DNA of 64,000 nucleotides, taken from NCBI GenBank assembly GCA_016213845.1, contig JACQZN010000056.1:19185-83184 (forward strand), read 5' to 3'. Under the pieces are notes generated by a model. That model was given only the letters and a program-made list of their open reading frames with translations, was not told the origin of the DNA and ran no database searches. This DNA is from Candidatus Wallbacteria bacterium (lineage in GTDB: Bacteria; Muiribacteriota; UBA6191; JACPRK01). Position numbers and translations under genes: made by a program. Shown here in pieces: positions 35,048 through 43,121 of this stretch (positions are counted from its first letter, which is position 1; every line of letters starts with the position of its first letter).

Positions 35048-37771
35048 CTAGATCTTGACGCGCCAGGCGACCGCGTTGAGCCGATTCCCGTGCGCGTCAG
35101 AGAGCGAGTCGAGGATCACGACGAAGCTGTGCCCGTCGGCCGCCGTCGAGACGTCCACGGCGGACGTCGCGTTGGTCACCGTGAGCAAGGCGTCCGCGAT
35201 GCCTTCCCGGGCGTTGCGAGACCATCCGGCGTGCGCAGGCTGCACCGGCGTGAGCGCAATGCCCGGGCCGCTCGCCTGCCCCTCCGCGTCAATCGGCACC
35301 AGCTTCGCCACCGCCGCTTCGGGACGCATCGAGATGGGGAACCGGAAGCTCACTCTCAAGCCACCCGCGGGCACCTGCGCGCCGGAGAGGTTGGCGTGGG
35401 TCTGGGCGTGGACCGGCAGTGTCCAGACCGGGTTGGTGTAGCAACGGAAGTCGAAGGGCGGCAATTCTCCGCGCTTTGTGAATCCGCCCAGCGAAAGCGC
35501 CGACGAGAGCTTCAGGGCACCCACCGGCCCGCGAGCCCCCTTGAGCCGGGAAACCACGGCCTCGCGCCACCCGTCTGCGTCCGCCGGGCTGCGCGGATCG
35601 GCCAGTGCCGTCGGCTCCAGCACCTCGGCCTTGCCCGTGTTGCGCTTGACCTGGACCAGCTTCACCGGCTTGCCGGGCGTGTCCAGGTAGACCTCGATTC
35701 GCTCGAGGTCGCCGCCGAAGGAGGAGCTGCCGTTCCAGCGATAGCGCATCATCGGTTCGGCCGAACCGGCCGCGACCAGCGCCGTCCTTCCCCCGTCGAG
35801 CGCGCCGTCGCCGCCGATGCGCCCCTCGTCGTCCTCGTAGCGCAGCTCTTCGTGCCAGGTCTGGGTGCGCGCGTCGAAGTGGCCGTCCGAATCGAGCTTG
35901 AAATCGAGCACCGGCCCATCGGTCAGAACCCCCTGGCCATGCGCCAGCGCCAGCAGGGCCCGCTGCTGCTCGTTGGTGGCGCTCGGGTGGACCAGGGACG
36001 TGGCGTCGACGACCGTCCGCACCTTGCCGAAGGCGTTGTCGGTCATCCAGAAGAACTTGAACAGCCGCAGCAGGATCGACGGCATCGAGGAGAAGCCGCG
36101 GCCCGCCACGTCGGAGCGCCGGTTGAAATCTCCGTGCGCGTCGGAGCCCGCGACGATGAAGAGCTTGCGGACGAACTTCACATCCTCGCGCTCAGGGTTG
36201 GCCGTCGCCATCCCCCCGGCCAGGAACTCATGCCAGCGCGAGAGGCTGTACTGGAGCGAATCGTCCCAGTTCGGCTCGCCCCGCTTCCACCGATCGTTCT
36301 TCGACGGGTCCTCCAGGAGCGAACGGATCATCGGAGCCTGCGCGATCGACAACTCCACGTACCGGGAGTCCTTTTCGTTCCAGAGCTCGAAGCCCTTGAA
36401 CACGAAGTCGCGTTCCACGCCGTTGACCTTGCGGATGAAGTCGCCGCGCAGCGCTACGTCGAAGTGGCTGTCTTGCCAGACCGTGTCGAATCTCTGCGCC
36501 AGCCGGCTGCGGCTGAAGGGATGGGCCGCGTACGCGAAGCCGAGCGGGAAGTTCGGATCGTGAGTCACCTGCCCCAGCACCCAGTCGAGCTGGTTCGGAT
36601 TCGGTTCGTCCCGCCAGAACAGGAAGCTGCCTCCGTGGAAGGGGCCGACGAAGTTGCGGGCCGAGAACAGGAGCAGGTGGGCCGAGAGGCTGCCGATCAT
36701 GGCTCCCAGCGTGCCCGGGTGCTTGGCCAGCGAGAGCTCCTCTCCCCGCGTGATGCCGATGAGGTCGTTGTAGTTCTCGAACTCCTTCTGCCCCTCGGCG
36801 ATCAGCTTGCCGTGGCGATCGATGAAGTAGTGCGAGTACTCGGGGTGCTTCAGCTGGATCGGGCCCGGTCCGATGCCCTCGGTGGTCGGGCCGTAGTGGG
36901 GGTAGTCGCGGTCGCTGTAGTAGTTGTTGTGGTCGGTCGTGATGATGCGATCGCCGGCGTTGTCGGGATCGTCGATGAACCCGAGCGCGTAGGCGCTCTC
37001 GAAGAGCATCCGCACCGGGCCGCCGTAGTTCTTCCGCAGGGCCTTGTAGGTGAGCTCGCTAGAGAACTCGGCGATCGTGTGGACGTGCGTGTCGAAGCTG
37101 CGCCAGCCCTCGAAGGACGGCCAGGGATTCGGGTCCAGGGCAATCTCGAGCCGGCGACGGACCGTGTGCTCCGTCTGGAACGGGCCGTCCAGACGCTTGT
37201 AGCGCACGGAGGCGACCAGGTGGATGACCGACGCCCCGCGGGAGGAGACCTCCTCCGGGATCGGGACGATCAGGATCGTGTGCCAGCCGCGATTGCCGTC
37301 ATGGATCTCGGCGACCTGCCAGGGCGCATTGGGCCCCTGCGGAGGCTCCACCGGGCTCACCAGGTCGAGGTCGCTCGTCGTGCGGCCGAAGCCGTCCATC
37401 AGCTTGATCCCCTCCCCGGACAGTCCCGTCGAGGTCGCACCGCCGACGGCCGGTCCGCGGTCGTGGGCGTCCCAGAAGAGCGCCGGGCTCTCGGGCGCAT
37501 CCCCGTCCTTCAGGGCGATCTCGAGGACCTGTACGCGGCGCCAGTCGGCCTTGGTCTCCGGAAAGAAGATCGTGACCGGGACGTAGTGCGCACGCCCAGG
37601 CCTGAGCCAGACGCGCCACGGGGCGTCCATCACGACGTTGAGGATGTCGAGCGAAACGTCCGCCTCGAGCGTGCCGACCCTCGGCTGGGCCGGCAATGGC
37701 TGCGCCGCCGCCGCCAGCAATAGCGCCAACCCGATACCCAGCAACCGCGCCCCGTTCACCCGATGCCTCAT
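35048..37771 (-). CDS. Large exported PHP-like metallophosphoesterase-type protein
   Basis: The protein has 907 residues. A signal peptide (MRHRVNGARLLGIGLALLLAAAA) leads to a beta-rich region of about 200 residues. A PHP-type catalytic part follows with FDTHVHT, TTDHNNYY, ITRGEELS and GSDAHGD, the last three spread over about 350 residues. These motifs match the metal ligands of PHP hydrolases (CehA-like group). The C-terminal about 300 residues are beta-rich with unknown role. It is 17 bp before the lpxI gene on the opposite side, so the two probably share a transcript with lpxI first. The substrate is unknown. Confidence 0.75.
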   Translation of the reverse strand: MRHRVNGARLLGIGLALLLAAAAQPLPAQPRVGTLEADVSLDILNVVMDAPWRVWLRPGRAHYVPVTIFFPETKADWRRVQVLEIALKDGDAPESPALFWDAHDRGPAVGGATSTGLSGEGIKLMDGFGRTTSDLDLVSPVEPPQGPNAPWQVAEIHDGNRGWHTILIVPIPEEVSSRGASVIHLVASVRYKRLDGPFQTEHTVRRRLEIALDPNPWPSFEGWRSFDTHVHTIAEFSSELTYKALRKNYGGPVRMLFESAYALGFIDDPDNAGDRIITTDHNNYYSDRDYPHYGPTTEGIGPGPIQLKHPEYSHYFIDRHGKLIAEGQKEFENYNDLIGITRGEELSLAKHPGTLGAMIGSLSAHLLLFSARNFVGPFHGGSFLFWRDEPNPNQLDWVLGQVTHDPNFPLGFAYAAHPFSRSRLAQRFDTVWQDSHFDVALRGDFIRKVNGVERDFVFKGFELWNEKDSRYVELSIAQAPMIRSLLEDPSKNDRWKRGEPNWDDSLQYSLSRWHEFLAGGMATANPEREDVKFVRKLFIVAGSDAHGDFNRRSDVAGRGFSSMPSILLRLFKFFWMTDNAFGKVRTVVDATSLVHPSATNEQQRALLALAHGQGVLTDGPVLDFKLDSDGHFDARTQTWHEELRYEDDEGRIGGDGALDGGRTALVAAGSAEPMMRYRWNGSSSFGGDLERIEVYLDTPGKPVKLVQVKRNTGKAEVLEPTALADPRSPADADGWREAVVSRLKGARGPVGALKLSSALSLGGFTKRGELPPFDFRCYTNPVWTLPVHAQTHANLSGAQVPAGGLRVSFRFPISMRPEAAVAKLVPIDAEGQASGPGIALTPVQPAHAGWSRNAREGIADALLTVTNATSAVDVSTAADGHSFVVILDSLSDAHGNRLNAVAWRVKI

Positions 37772-37787
37772 CCCTGCCGACCTTTCG

Positions 37788-38657
37788 TTACACGGCGACG
37801 AGCGCCAGCCCCGTCGCGTCCGCCTGCCGGACGACTTCCGCTCGGTCAAGCACCACGGTCCGGCCGGCCTCGATGGCCAGCACCGAAGCGCCGGCCTCGC
37901 CCAGGACTTCCAGCGTCCGCAGCCCCACCACGGGCAAGTCGAATCGCGTGTCCTGGTTCGGACCACTCATCTTGACAACCACCGTCCCGCGCCCGCCACA
38001 GGCGCCGGCCCGCTGGATCGTGGAATCGGTCCCCTCCATCGCCTCCACCGAAACGATGACGCCCGACTTGACCACCACCGTCTGGCCGATGCCGATGTCG
38101 GCCATCTGCCGCGCCACCTGGACCCCGAAGTCGACGTCCCCCTGCTCTCGAGAATCGGGCCGCCGTCGCGTCAAGACCGCCCGCTCCTGCGGAATGAAGG
38201 GCCCCATGAAGGAGGCCGACTCGCGCACCCGCAGCCCGCTACGTTCCAGCTCCCCCGCAATCGCCCGCAGGATGGCATCGTCGCCCCGGTGGCGGACCTT
38301 GCCCACCGTCTCCTGCAGCCTCTTCTCCATGCCTTCCAGCTCGAAGATGCGGCTCTTCTGGACCTTCCCCGCCATGACCAGCTCCCGGACCCCTTCGGCC
38401 CGAAAAGTCTCGATGGCTTTCGTCAAGCTTCCGATGCCGACCCAGACGATCCGGTCGACGTACTGCGACAGCTCCTGGCTCGCCTCCGCCTCGATGGCGA
38501 CCGCCACTACCTCGTACCCCTTGTCCCGCGCCGCCTGTGCCAGGGTGATCGGAAACCGCCCGTGGCCCGCGATGAGCCCGAGCTTCTCCCTGGGCTGGGC
38601 CGTCGGGGTCGCGCCACCGGGCGGACTGGCGGAGGAGTTGTCATGCCGAACAGCCAT
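37788..38657 (-). CDS. lpxI: UDP-2,3-diacylglucosamine pyrophosphatase LpxI
   Basis: This enzyme of lipid A synthesis hydrolyses UDP-2,3-diacylglucosamine to lipid X in the cytosol. The 289-residue protein has the LpxI/DUF1009 pattern: GLIAGHGRFP near residue 27, VWVGIGSLTKAIETFR, MAGKVQKSRIF, and the C-terminal domain with VVKSGVIVSVEAMEGTD and FDLPVVGLRTLEVL. It begins with about 22 extra polar residues compared with the core family. Its presence shows that the organism makes lipid A and is a diderm. It is the first gene of the lpxI-PHP transcript. Confidence 0.93.
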   Translation of the reverse strand: MAVRHDNSSASPPGGATPTAQPREKLGLIAGHGRFPITLAQAARDKGYEVVAVAIEAEASQELSQYVDRIVWVGIGSLTKAIETFRAEGVRELVMAGKVQKSRIFELEGMEKRLQETVGKVRHRGDDAILRAIAGELERSGLRVRESASFMGPFIPQERAVLTRRRPDSREQGDVDFGVQVARQMADIGIGQTVVVKSGVIVSVEAMEGTDSTIQRAGACGGRGTVVVKMSGPNQDTRFDLPVVGLRTLEVLGEAGASVLAIEAGRTVVLDRAEVVRQADATGLALVAV

Positions 38658-38677
38658 GGCTTCTGTCGGAAGATGTG

Positions 38678-38686
38678 AATTTTAGC
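38678..38686 (-). promoter_or_regulatory. Probable extended -10 promoter of lpxI
   Basis: On the minus strand the sequence reads TGCTAAAAT, a strong extended -10 match, 20 bases before the lpxI ATG at 38657. No -35 match is evident. Confidence 0.5.
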
Positions 38687-38730
38687 ACGCCCCCGCGATC
38701 CACCGCCACTAGTTCTTGCCCCCGAATAAT

Positions 38731-38752
38731 CCGTGGCGCCTACCCATGCCGG
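38731..38752 (+). repeat. Single-arm relative of the 31545 hairpin
   Basis: CCGTGGCGCCTACCCATGCCGG matches the arm of the perfect inverted repeat at 31546-31567 at 18 of 22 positions. Only one arm is present. It lies in the lpxI-hydrolase gap (38658-38823). Confidence 0.55.
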
Positions 38753-38823
38753 TTTCTCTTGGCGGCCCTCAGGTTGCCAAATCGAGTGCCGTGTAGGTAC
38801 TCTTCCACGCAACATGCGTTTCG

Positions 38824-39930
38824 GTGGTGGCGAAGGCCTCGGGAAGGTGTGAACTGCGGCGGCTTCTAGCGCTCGTCGAGCGGCAATCCGAAGACGCGCG
38901 GCCCGCGCGCGGCAGGCGCTTTGCAGACGTGCTCGAGACGGGCGGGGGGATGCGCTTGCGGGACCTCTTCCACCGGCAGCGCGAACTGTCTGAAACCGCC
39001 ATGACACCGCGGCTGGTCGCCGACGATGACGACCCCGGCACGGTCTCCGACGGCCGCGAGGCCTTGGTGCTCGTTCACGGCCACTACTGGAAGGACGGCG
39101 TCGGCCATGACTTCGATCCTGCCGAGCGCGCCTTTCTCTACGAACCATTCCGCGCCGATCCCCGATACGAGGAGCTCAGGCGCCGCTACCGCGTCTACAC
39201 CTACCTCTACCCGAGCCACGCCGACTACGCCTACTCCTCGACCGCGCTCGCCGAAGCGCTAGAGCGGCTCCCCTCCCATGGCCCCCACCCCGACGTTACC
39301 GTCGTCGCCCACAGCATGGGTGGCCTGGTCGCTCGCTACGCCATGCAGAAGGGGCGCGCTGGCGAGCGCCTCCGAAGACTGATCACCCTCGCCACACCCC
39401 ACCACGGCACGATCCTGGCCTCCATCATCATGTCGGCCGGACCGCTGCACCGAAAGGTCGGCTGGGTCGGCCACGGCATCCAGAGACTGGGCCGCCGCGT
39501 CTGGACCCCCAGCCGCGGCATGGCCGGGATGGCACACGACAACTTCGACGGGCGCATCGACGAGGTCGAGGAAAATCAGCTAGGGCTCATGGTCAACCGC
39601 CAGCTCGCCGAGCTCAATGCCACCGACCGCTACCTCGACCGGACCGTCTGCGTCATGGGGCGCGTCAAAGGCTGGTGGCTGAAGGGCCGCAGCGTTTGGG
39701 ACCAGCTCCCCCGCTGGTTCATGACCCCCATCGACCCCATCTTCTCCGGGCTCGACCCACTCGTCCACCTCGAGAGCGGCATTGCCGATGGGCTGCCCGT
39801 CCAGTCGCGTCATGTCCTCGACGACCTGGACCACCAATCGATCGTCACCGATTCACGGACGCATGAACTGCTGTACGAGATGCTCCTGGCGTCCTCGTCG
39901 GCAGAGGCCGAGGAAGAGGCCGCCGCCTAG
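38824..39930 (+). CDS. Alpha/beta hydrolase (lipase/esterase-like, PGAP1 type)
   Basis: The protein has up to 368 residues. The core begins near residue 80 with VLVHGHYW, followed by [14 protein letters not shown] (nucleophile Ser) and LATPHHGT. A late [10 protein letters not shown] may provide the catalytic His. There is no signal peptide, so it is probably cytosolic. GTG at 38824 is the longest start; ATGs at 38950 and 39001 would remove a low-complexity N terminus and may be better. Its stop overlaps that of the convergent membrane protein gene in the four bases CTAG. The substrate is unknown. Confidence 0.78.
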   Translation: MVAKASGRCELRRLLALVERQSEDARPARGRRFADVLETGGGMRLRDLFHRQRELSETAMTPRLVADDDDPGTVSDGREALVLVHGHYWKDGVGHDFDPAERAFLYEPFRADPRYEELRRRYRVYTYLYPSHADYAYSSTALAEALERLPSHGPHPDVTVVAHSMGGLVARYAMQKGRAGERLRRLITLATPHHGTILASIIMSAGPLHRKVGWVGHGIQRLGRRVWTPSRGMAGMAHDNFDGRIDEVEENQLGLMVNRQLAELNATDRYLDRTVCVMGRVKGWWLKGRSVWDQLPRWFMTPIDPIFSGLDPLVHLESGIADGLPVQSRHVLDDLDHQSIVTDSRTHELLYEMLLASSSAEAEEEAAA

Positions 39931-41735
39931 CGGCCGGCGAGCTCGCGCGCAGCCGCCGCCGGATCCGCCGGAAAGCGCAGCCGGTGAAGCCGGGGGGCCA
40001 GGGCGAGGTTCGCCCGGAACCTGGCCGCCGTGAGCGGCTGCTCTATCGCCTCCAGAAGCTCCCGCAGCGGCCCGCCCGCCAGAGCCACGCGCGCGGCCTG
40101 GACCGCCGCGCAGCCGTCCAGCCCAGGGTGCGGCTGCGCGAACCGGGCCGCGACCCAGGCCAGCGGCAGCCGCTTCTCATGCCCAGGCCGCTTCCGGATC
40201 GTGAGCTGCAGTCTGGAGGCCAGCGGATCGGCCAGCCCCGCCCGATCGACGATGTGGACCCGATGGCCGTTCGAGAAGGATTCCAGGCCGATGAACCCTA
40301 GCGGCGCCACCATCGTGACGGCCGGGTCCCTGGGCCGCATCGGGTAGAACGAAAACCCCATGGGCGAGTCGCCTCCGCACTCCCGCGCCAGCGCACGTCG
40401 CTCCAGCCGCAGCTGTCGCCCACCCGCCATCGCGCGAATTCCTTCCGCCACTTCACCCCGGATCGATCCGGCAAAGTCTTCGGCGGAGACCGGATTCTCG
40501 CACCCCGTCATCTTCACGTAGAAGCCTCTCTCATCGGCCACTCCCACAGCCTCGAAGCCCCCCCCGCTCGCGGGCCTCAACGCCACGGCACACACCAGGC
40601 ACCAGCTCGCCAACAGCACAGCGGCCATTCCCGCGCGACATCGCGCCCCCGCCGCGGGCCACGGAACCACGCTCACCGGCAAGAGCGCCGCGAAGAGCGC
40701 CGGCAGCAGCATGCGGCCGTGCATGAAGTCGCCCCCCACCCGGACCACGTAAAGCGCCGAGAGGAGTGCCCCGAGCGCGGGAACCGCCGCGAGCAGCCGA
40801 GCCGTCCTGCTCCGCCGCGAGAGCTCGAGCCCACCCCACACGGCAAGCACGGCCAGTGGCACCCAGAGTTGGTAGGTGCCCGCCGTGTCCAGAAGATAGG
40901 CCCATCCCTGTTGCCAGTTGGCCAGCCCCGCTTCCTTCGCCAGGGCCGTGTTGGGCACCAGCGCCGCAAAGTAGCCCATCCGAAAGACCTGGTAAGCGGC
41001 GGGGACCACGCCGGCCAGCGCCAGCAACGCGGTCTTTCGGACCGCCCCTGGTGGCCCAGCGACCCAGAGCGCCCCCAGGAACGTGAGCGAGAAGATTCCC
41101 AGGTCGGGCCGCACCAGCGGCCCCAGCCCGAAAACGATCGCGGCAGCCGCCAATGCTCCCCTTCCCGAGACTGCGTGTACCAACAGCCCAAAGCTGCCGG
41201 CCAGCCATGCCAGCGCCAGCCCGGTCTCCAGCCCCGAAGTGCAGAAGTCCCACGCCGCCGGCACGGACGCGAAGACGAGCGCTCCGAGCGGCAGAAGCGG
41301 CCCAGATGCTGCACGACCCACGCCCTCGCGGTTGCCTGGCCTCCAGAGCGATCCCGCAGCCCGCTGCGCCATCGCCAATCCCGCCACCGCACAGAGAGCA
41401 CCCAGAAGGAGCGCGCCAGATTCCAGCGGGCCGCCGAGCGCGGCCCACCCGGTCAGGAGCGCCACCCAGAGCGGATTGGTGTAGGCCTCGACTCGCTCCC
41501 CTACGTTGAAAACCGGTCCGAACCCGGCCAGCAGGTTCTCCACCACGCGTAGGTCGATGAACGCGTCGTCGCAGATCCACCGCCGCCGCCACGCCATGGC
41601 CGCGAGCAGGATCACGGGCAGTGCCGTGAAGCCGGGGAGCGGCGGCGCCTCGCGTCGCACTCCGTCTGCGCTGTCTTGCAACACTCGGCGAGGTACCCTC
41701 CGGATCGTGCGCCGGATGCCGATCCCCAGCCCCAC
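39927..41735 (-). CDS. GT-C type membrane glycosyltransferase-like protein (AftB-like motif)
   Basis: The 602-residue polytopic protein has about ten membrane segments. After the first helix it reads [14 protein letters not shown] and then [16 protein letters not shown]. This Asp-Asp plus EAYTNPLW pattern is the one found in AftB-like polyprenyl-phosphate-dependent glycosyltransferases (D56-D57). A second conserved-looking [10 protein letters not shown] and a loop with [13 protein letters not shown] follow. The C-terminal about 200 residues are soluble. It probably transfers a sugar from a lipid carrier on the outer face of the inner membrane, but acceptor and donor are unknown. Sugar-polymer genes are not adjacent. 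Confidence 0.75.
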   Translation of the reverse strand: MGLGIGIRRTIRRVPRRVLQDSADGVRREAPPLPGFTALPVILLAAMAWRRRWICDDAFIDLRVVENLLAGFGPVFNVGERVEAYTNPLWVALLTGWAALGGPLESGALLLGALCAVAGLAMAQRAAGSLWRPGNREGVGRAASGPLLPLGALVFASVPAAWDFCTSGLETGLALAWLAGSFGLLVHAVSGRGALAAAAIVFGLGPLVRPDLGIFSLTFLGALWVAGPPGAVRKTALLALAGVVPAAYQVFRMGYFAALVPNTALAKEAGLANWQQGWAYLLDTAGTYQLWVPLAVLAVWGGLELSRRSRTARLLAAVPALGALLSALYVVRVGGDFMHGRMLLPALFAALLPVSVVPWPAAGARCRAGMAAVLLASWCLVCAVALRPASGGGFEAVGVADERGFYVKMTGCENPVSAEDFAGSIRGEVAEGIRAMAGGRQLRLERRALARECGGDSPMGFSFYPMRPRDPAVTMVAPLGFIGLESFSNGHRVHIVDRAGLADPLASRLQLTIRKRPGHEKRLPLAWVAARFAQPHPGLDGCAAVQAARVALAGGPLRELLEAIEQPLTAARFRANLALAPRLHRLRFPADPAAAARELAGR

Positions 41736-41780
41736 GGGTCGAGCGGCCGCTAGCGCCGGACTGCGAGCGGCCGGCCAGCC

Positions 41781-41990
41781 TCAGTCCTCGAGCCGGAACC
41801 CGATGCTGAGCACGACCTGGTAGGAGGCGACCTTGCCCTTGCTGACAGCGCCTCGCATCTCCTTCACCTCGAACCAGTCCAGGTTCCGGAGCGTCTTCGA
41901 CGCGCGTGTGATGGCGTTCTGAATGGCCTCCTCGTAGGACTTCTTCGAAGTACCGACCAGCTCGACCTTCTTGTAGACGTTGTCTGCCAT
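41781..41990 (-). CDS. Dodecin
   Basis: The 69-residue protein matches dodecin, the small dodecameric flavin-storage protein: VYKKVELVGTSKKSYEEAIQ, ASKTLRNLDWFEVKEMRG (Trp and Gln-region of the flavin site) and YQVVLSIGFRLED at the end. The ATG at 41990 is preceded by AGGAAG; the longer frame is spurious. It stands alone between convergent or divergent neighbours. Confidence 0.95.
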   Translation of the reverse strand: MADNVYKKVELVGTSKKSYEEAIQNAITRASKTLRNLDWFEVKEMRGAVSKGKVASYQVVLSIGFRLED

Positions 41991-42032
41991 GGGAGCTTCC
42001 TCCTCGCGTCCGCGGGGACATCCCGCACCAGC

Positions 42033-42061
42033 ACCATAATCGCCCCCCTGCTTTGGCGCAA
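42033..42061 (-). promoter_or_regulatory. Probable promoter of the dodecin gene
   Basis: On the minus strand TTGCGC (42056-42061) and TATGGT (42033-42038) are 17 bases apart. The -10 box lies 42 bases before the dodecin ATG. Confidence 0.35.
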
Positions 42062-42096
42062 GCGCCAGCTCTCCCGGCTCGCTGCGTCCCGGGCGC

Positions 42097-43026
42097 TCAG
42101 ATCCGCACGGGTGCCCAGACGGCCCGGTGGTCGCTGCCGAAGTGCTCGCTGCGGCCGGCCGGCGCAAGAAACCCGCCCTTCTTCGCGGACCCCGCATCGG
42201 AGTCGTACCAGATGTAGTCGAGCCGCTTGAGCATGATGCTGTGCCCGAAGATCCGGTTGAGTGACGAGTGCGTGTGCAGCCGCGAACCGTCGCTCTCGTA
42301 CTCCAGCGCCATCTCCCGGAAGGTGCGCGACCCGTGGGATGCGTTCATGTCCATCGGGATGATCCGCGGCGCCGACGGGTACGGGGCCATCACCCGCCGA
42401 ACCCATGCCTTCAACGTCCGCGCCTCCGCGACCCGATCGTCCTCATCCACCTTCTTGCCGCCCTTCTCGGCGCCGGACCAGACAAGCTTGCCGCAGAAAA
42501 CGCCGAACGGCCGGCCCGTCGACTTCTCCGCCAGCACGACCCCCATGAATCTGAGGTTGTAACCGTTGTCGAGATGATCGATCACGACACTACCCAGCCG
42601 CTTCACCAGCGTCGCCTTGTCGGTCCGCCAGTGGACGGCCAGCCCGCTGCCCCGATCGCGAACGCCTTGCTCCTCGAAAACGTGCTCCCAGCTCCCGCCC
42701 GTGTGCCTGTTCAGGAATCCCTGCATCTTGCGAGCGGATTCCAGGCCGATGACCTCCTCCTCTCCAATCACGGCCGCCTGCGGGCACTCCTTGGCCAGCA
42801 GCCGGGCAAAGGCCTCGGCTGTCTCCCACGTGACCTTGCCGGTGTCGCCGCTCACCGGATGCTTGCCTCCGATGTACGGGTTGCACTGGACCACCATCAA
42901 GCTCGTGGTCCGGGCCGCCGCCTTCGCCAACCCCGCGACAGGATCGAACCGACTCTGCCCCGACGCAGCCGATGCCACGACAAGAGCCAGAACCAGAACA
43001 CCGACGCACGAGTTCATCAAGGTCAT
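42097..43026 (-). CDS. Exported endonuclease/exonuclease/phosphatase-fold protein
   Basis: The 309-residue protein has a signal peptide (MTLMNSCVGVLVLALVVASAASG) and an EEP-fold domain. GEEEVIGLES probably carries the metal-binding Glu, IPMDMNAS is the Asn/Asp catalytic segment, and GSDHRAVWAPV is the terminal Asp-His pair. It is probably a secreted nuclease or phosphatase. AGGAGG precedes the ATG. The short spacer before it carries GGGTAAACTTCG, which resembles the GGGTAGACTTCG of the 27-bp repeat and may be a -10 region. Confidence 0.82.
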   Translation of the reverse strand: MTLMNSCVGVLVLALVVASAASGQSRFDPVAGLAKAAARTTSLMVVQCNPYIGGKHPVSGDTGKVTWETAEAFARLLAKECPQAAVIGEEEVIGLESARKMQGFLNRHTGGSWEHVFEEQGVRDRGSGLAVHWRTDKATLVKRLGSVVIDHLDNGYNLRFMGVVLAEKSTGRPFGVFCGKLVWSGAEKGGKKVDEDDRVAEARTLKAWVRRVMAPYPSAPRIIPMDMNASHGSRTFREMALEYESDGSRLHTHSSLNRIFGHSIMLKRLDYIWYDSDAGSAKKGGFLAPAGRSEHFGSDHRAVWAPVRI

Positions 43027-43086
43027 CTGGAAACCTCCTGCCCTCCCCTATGCCCCCCCCGCCCCGAAGTTTACCCCTCCCCCTCA

Positions 43087-43121
43087 AGCCTCACTTCTCA
43101 AGCCTCAAGCCTCGAGCCTCA
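43087..43121 (-). repeat. 35-base stop-codon-associated repeat (copy 1)
   Basis: Read on the minus strand, it starts with the TGA stop of the TPR-PEGA-STAS gene and runs as GAGGCT(C/T) heptamers. It matches the copy at 54747-54781 at 31 of 35 positions. Confidence 0.8.

Noticed and set aside
34982..37723. 913-codon open frame on the plus strand
   Set aside because: It is antisense to the PHP-like exported protein gene, which has clear motifs and a signal peptide. The translation lacks any domain.
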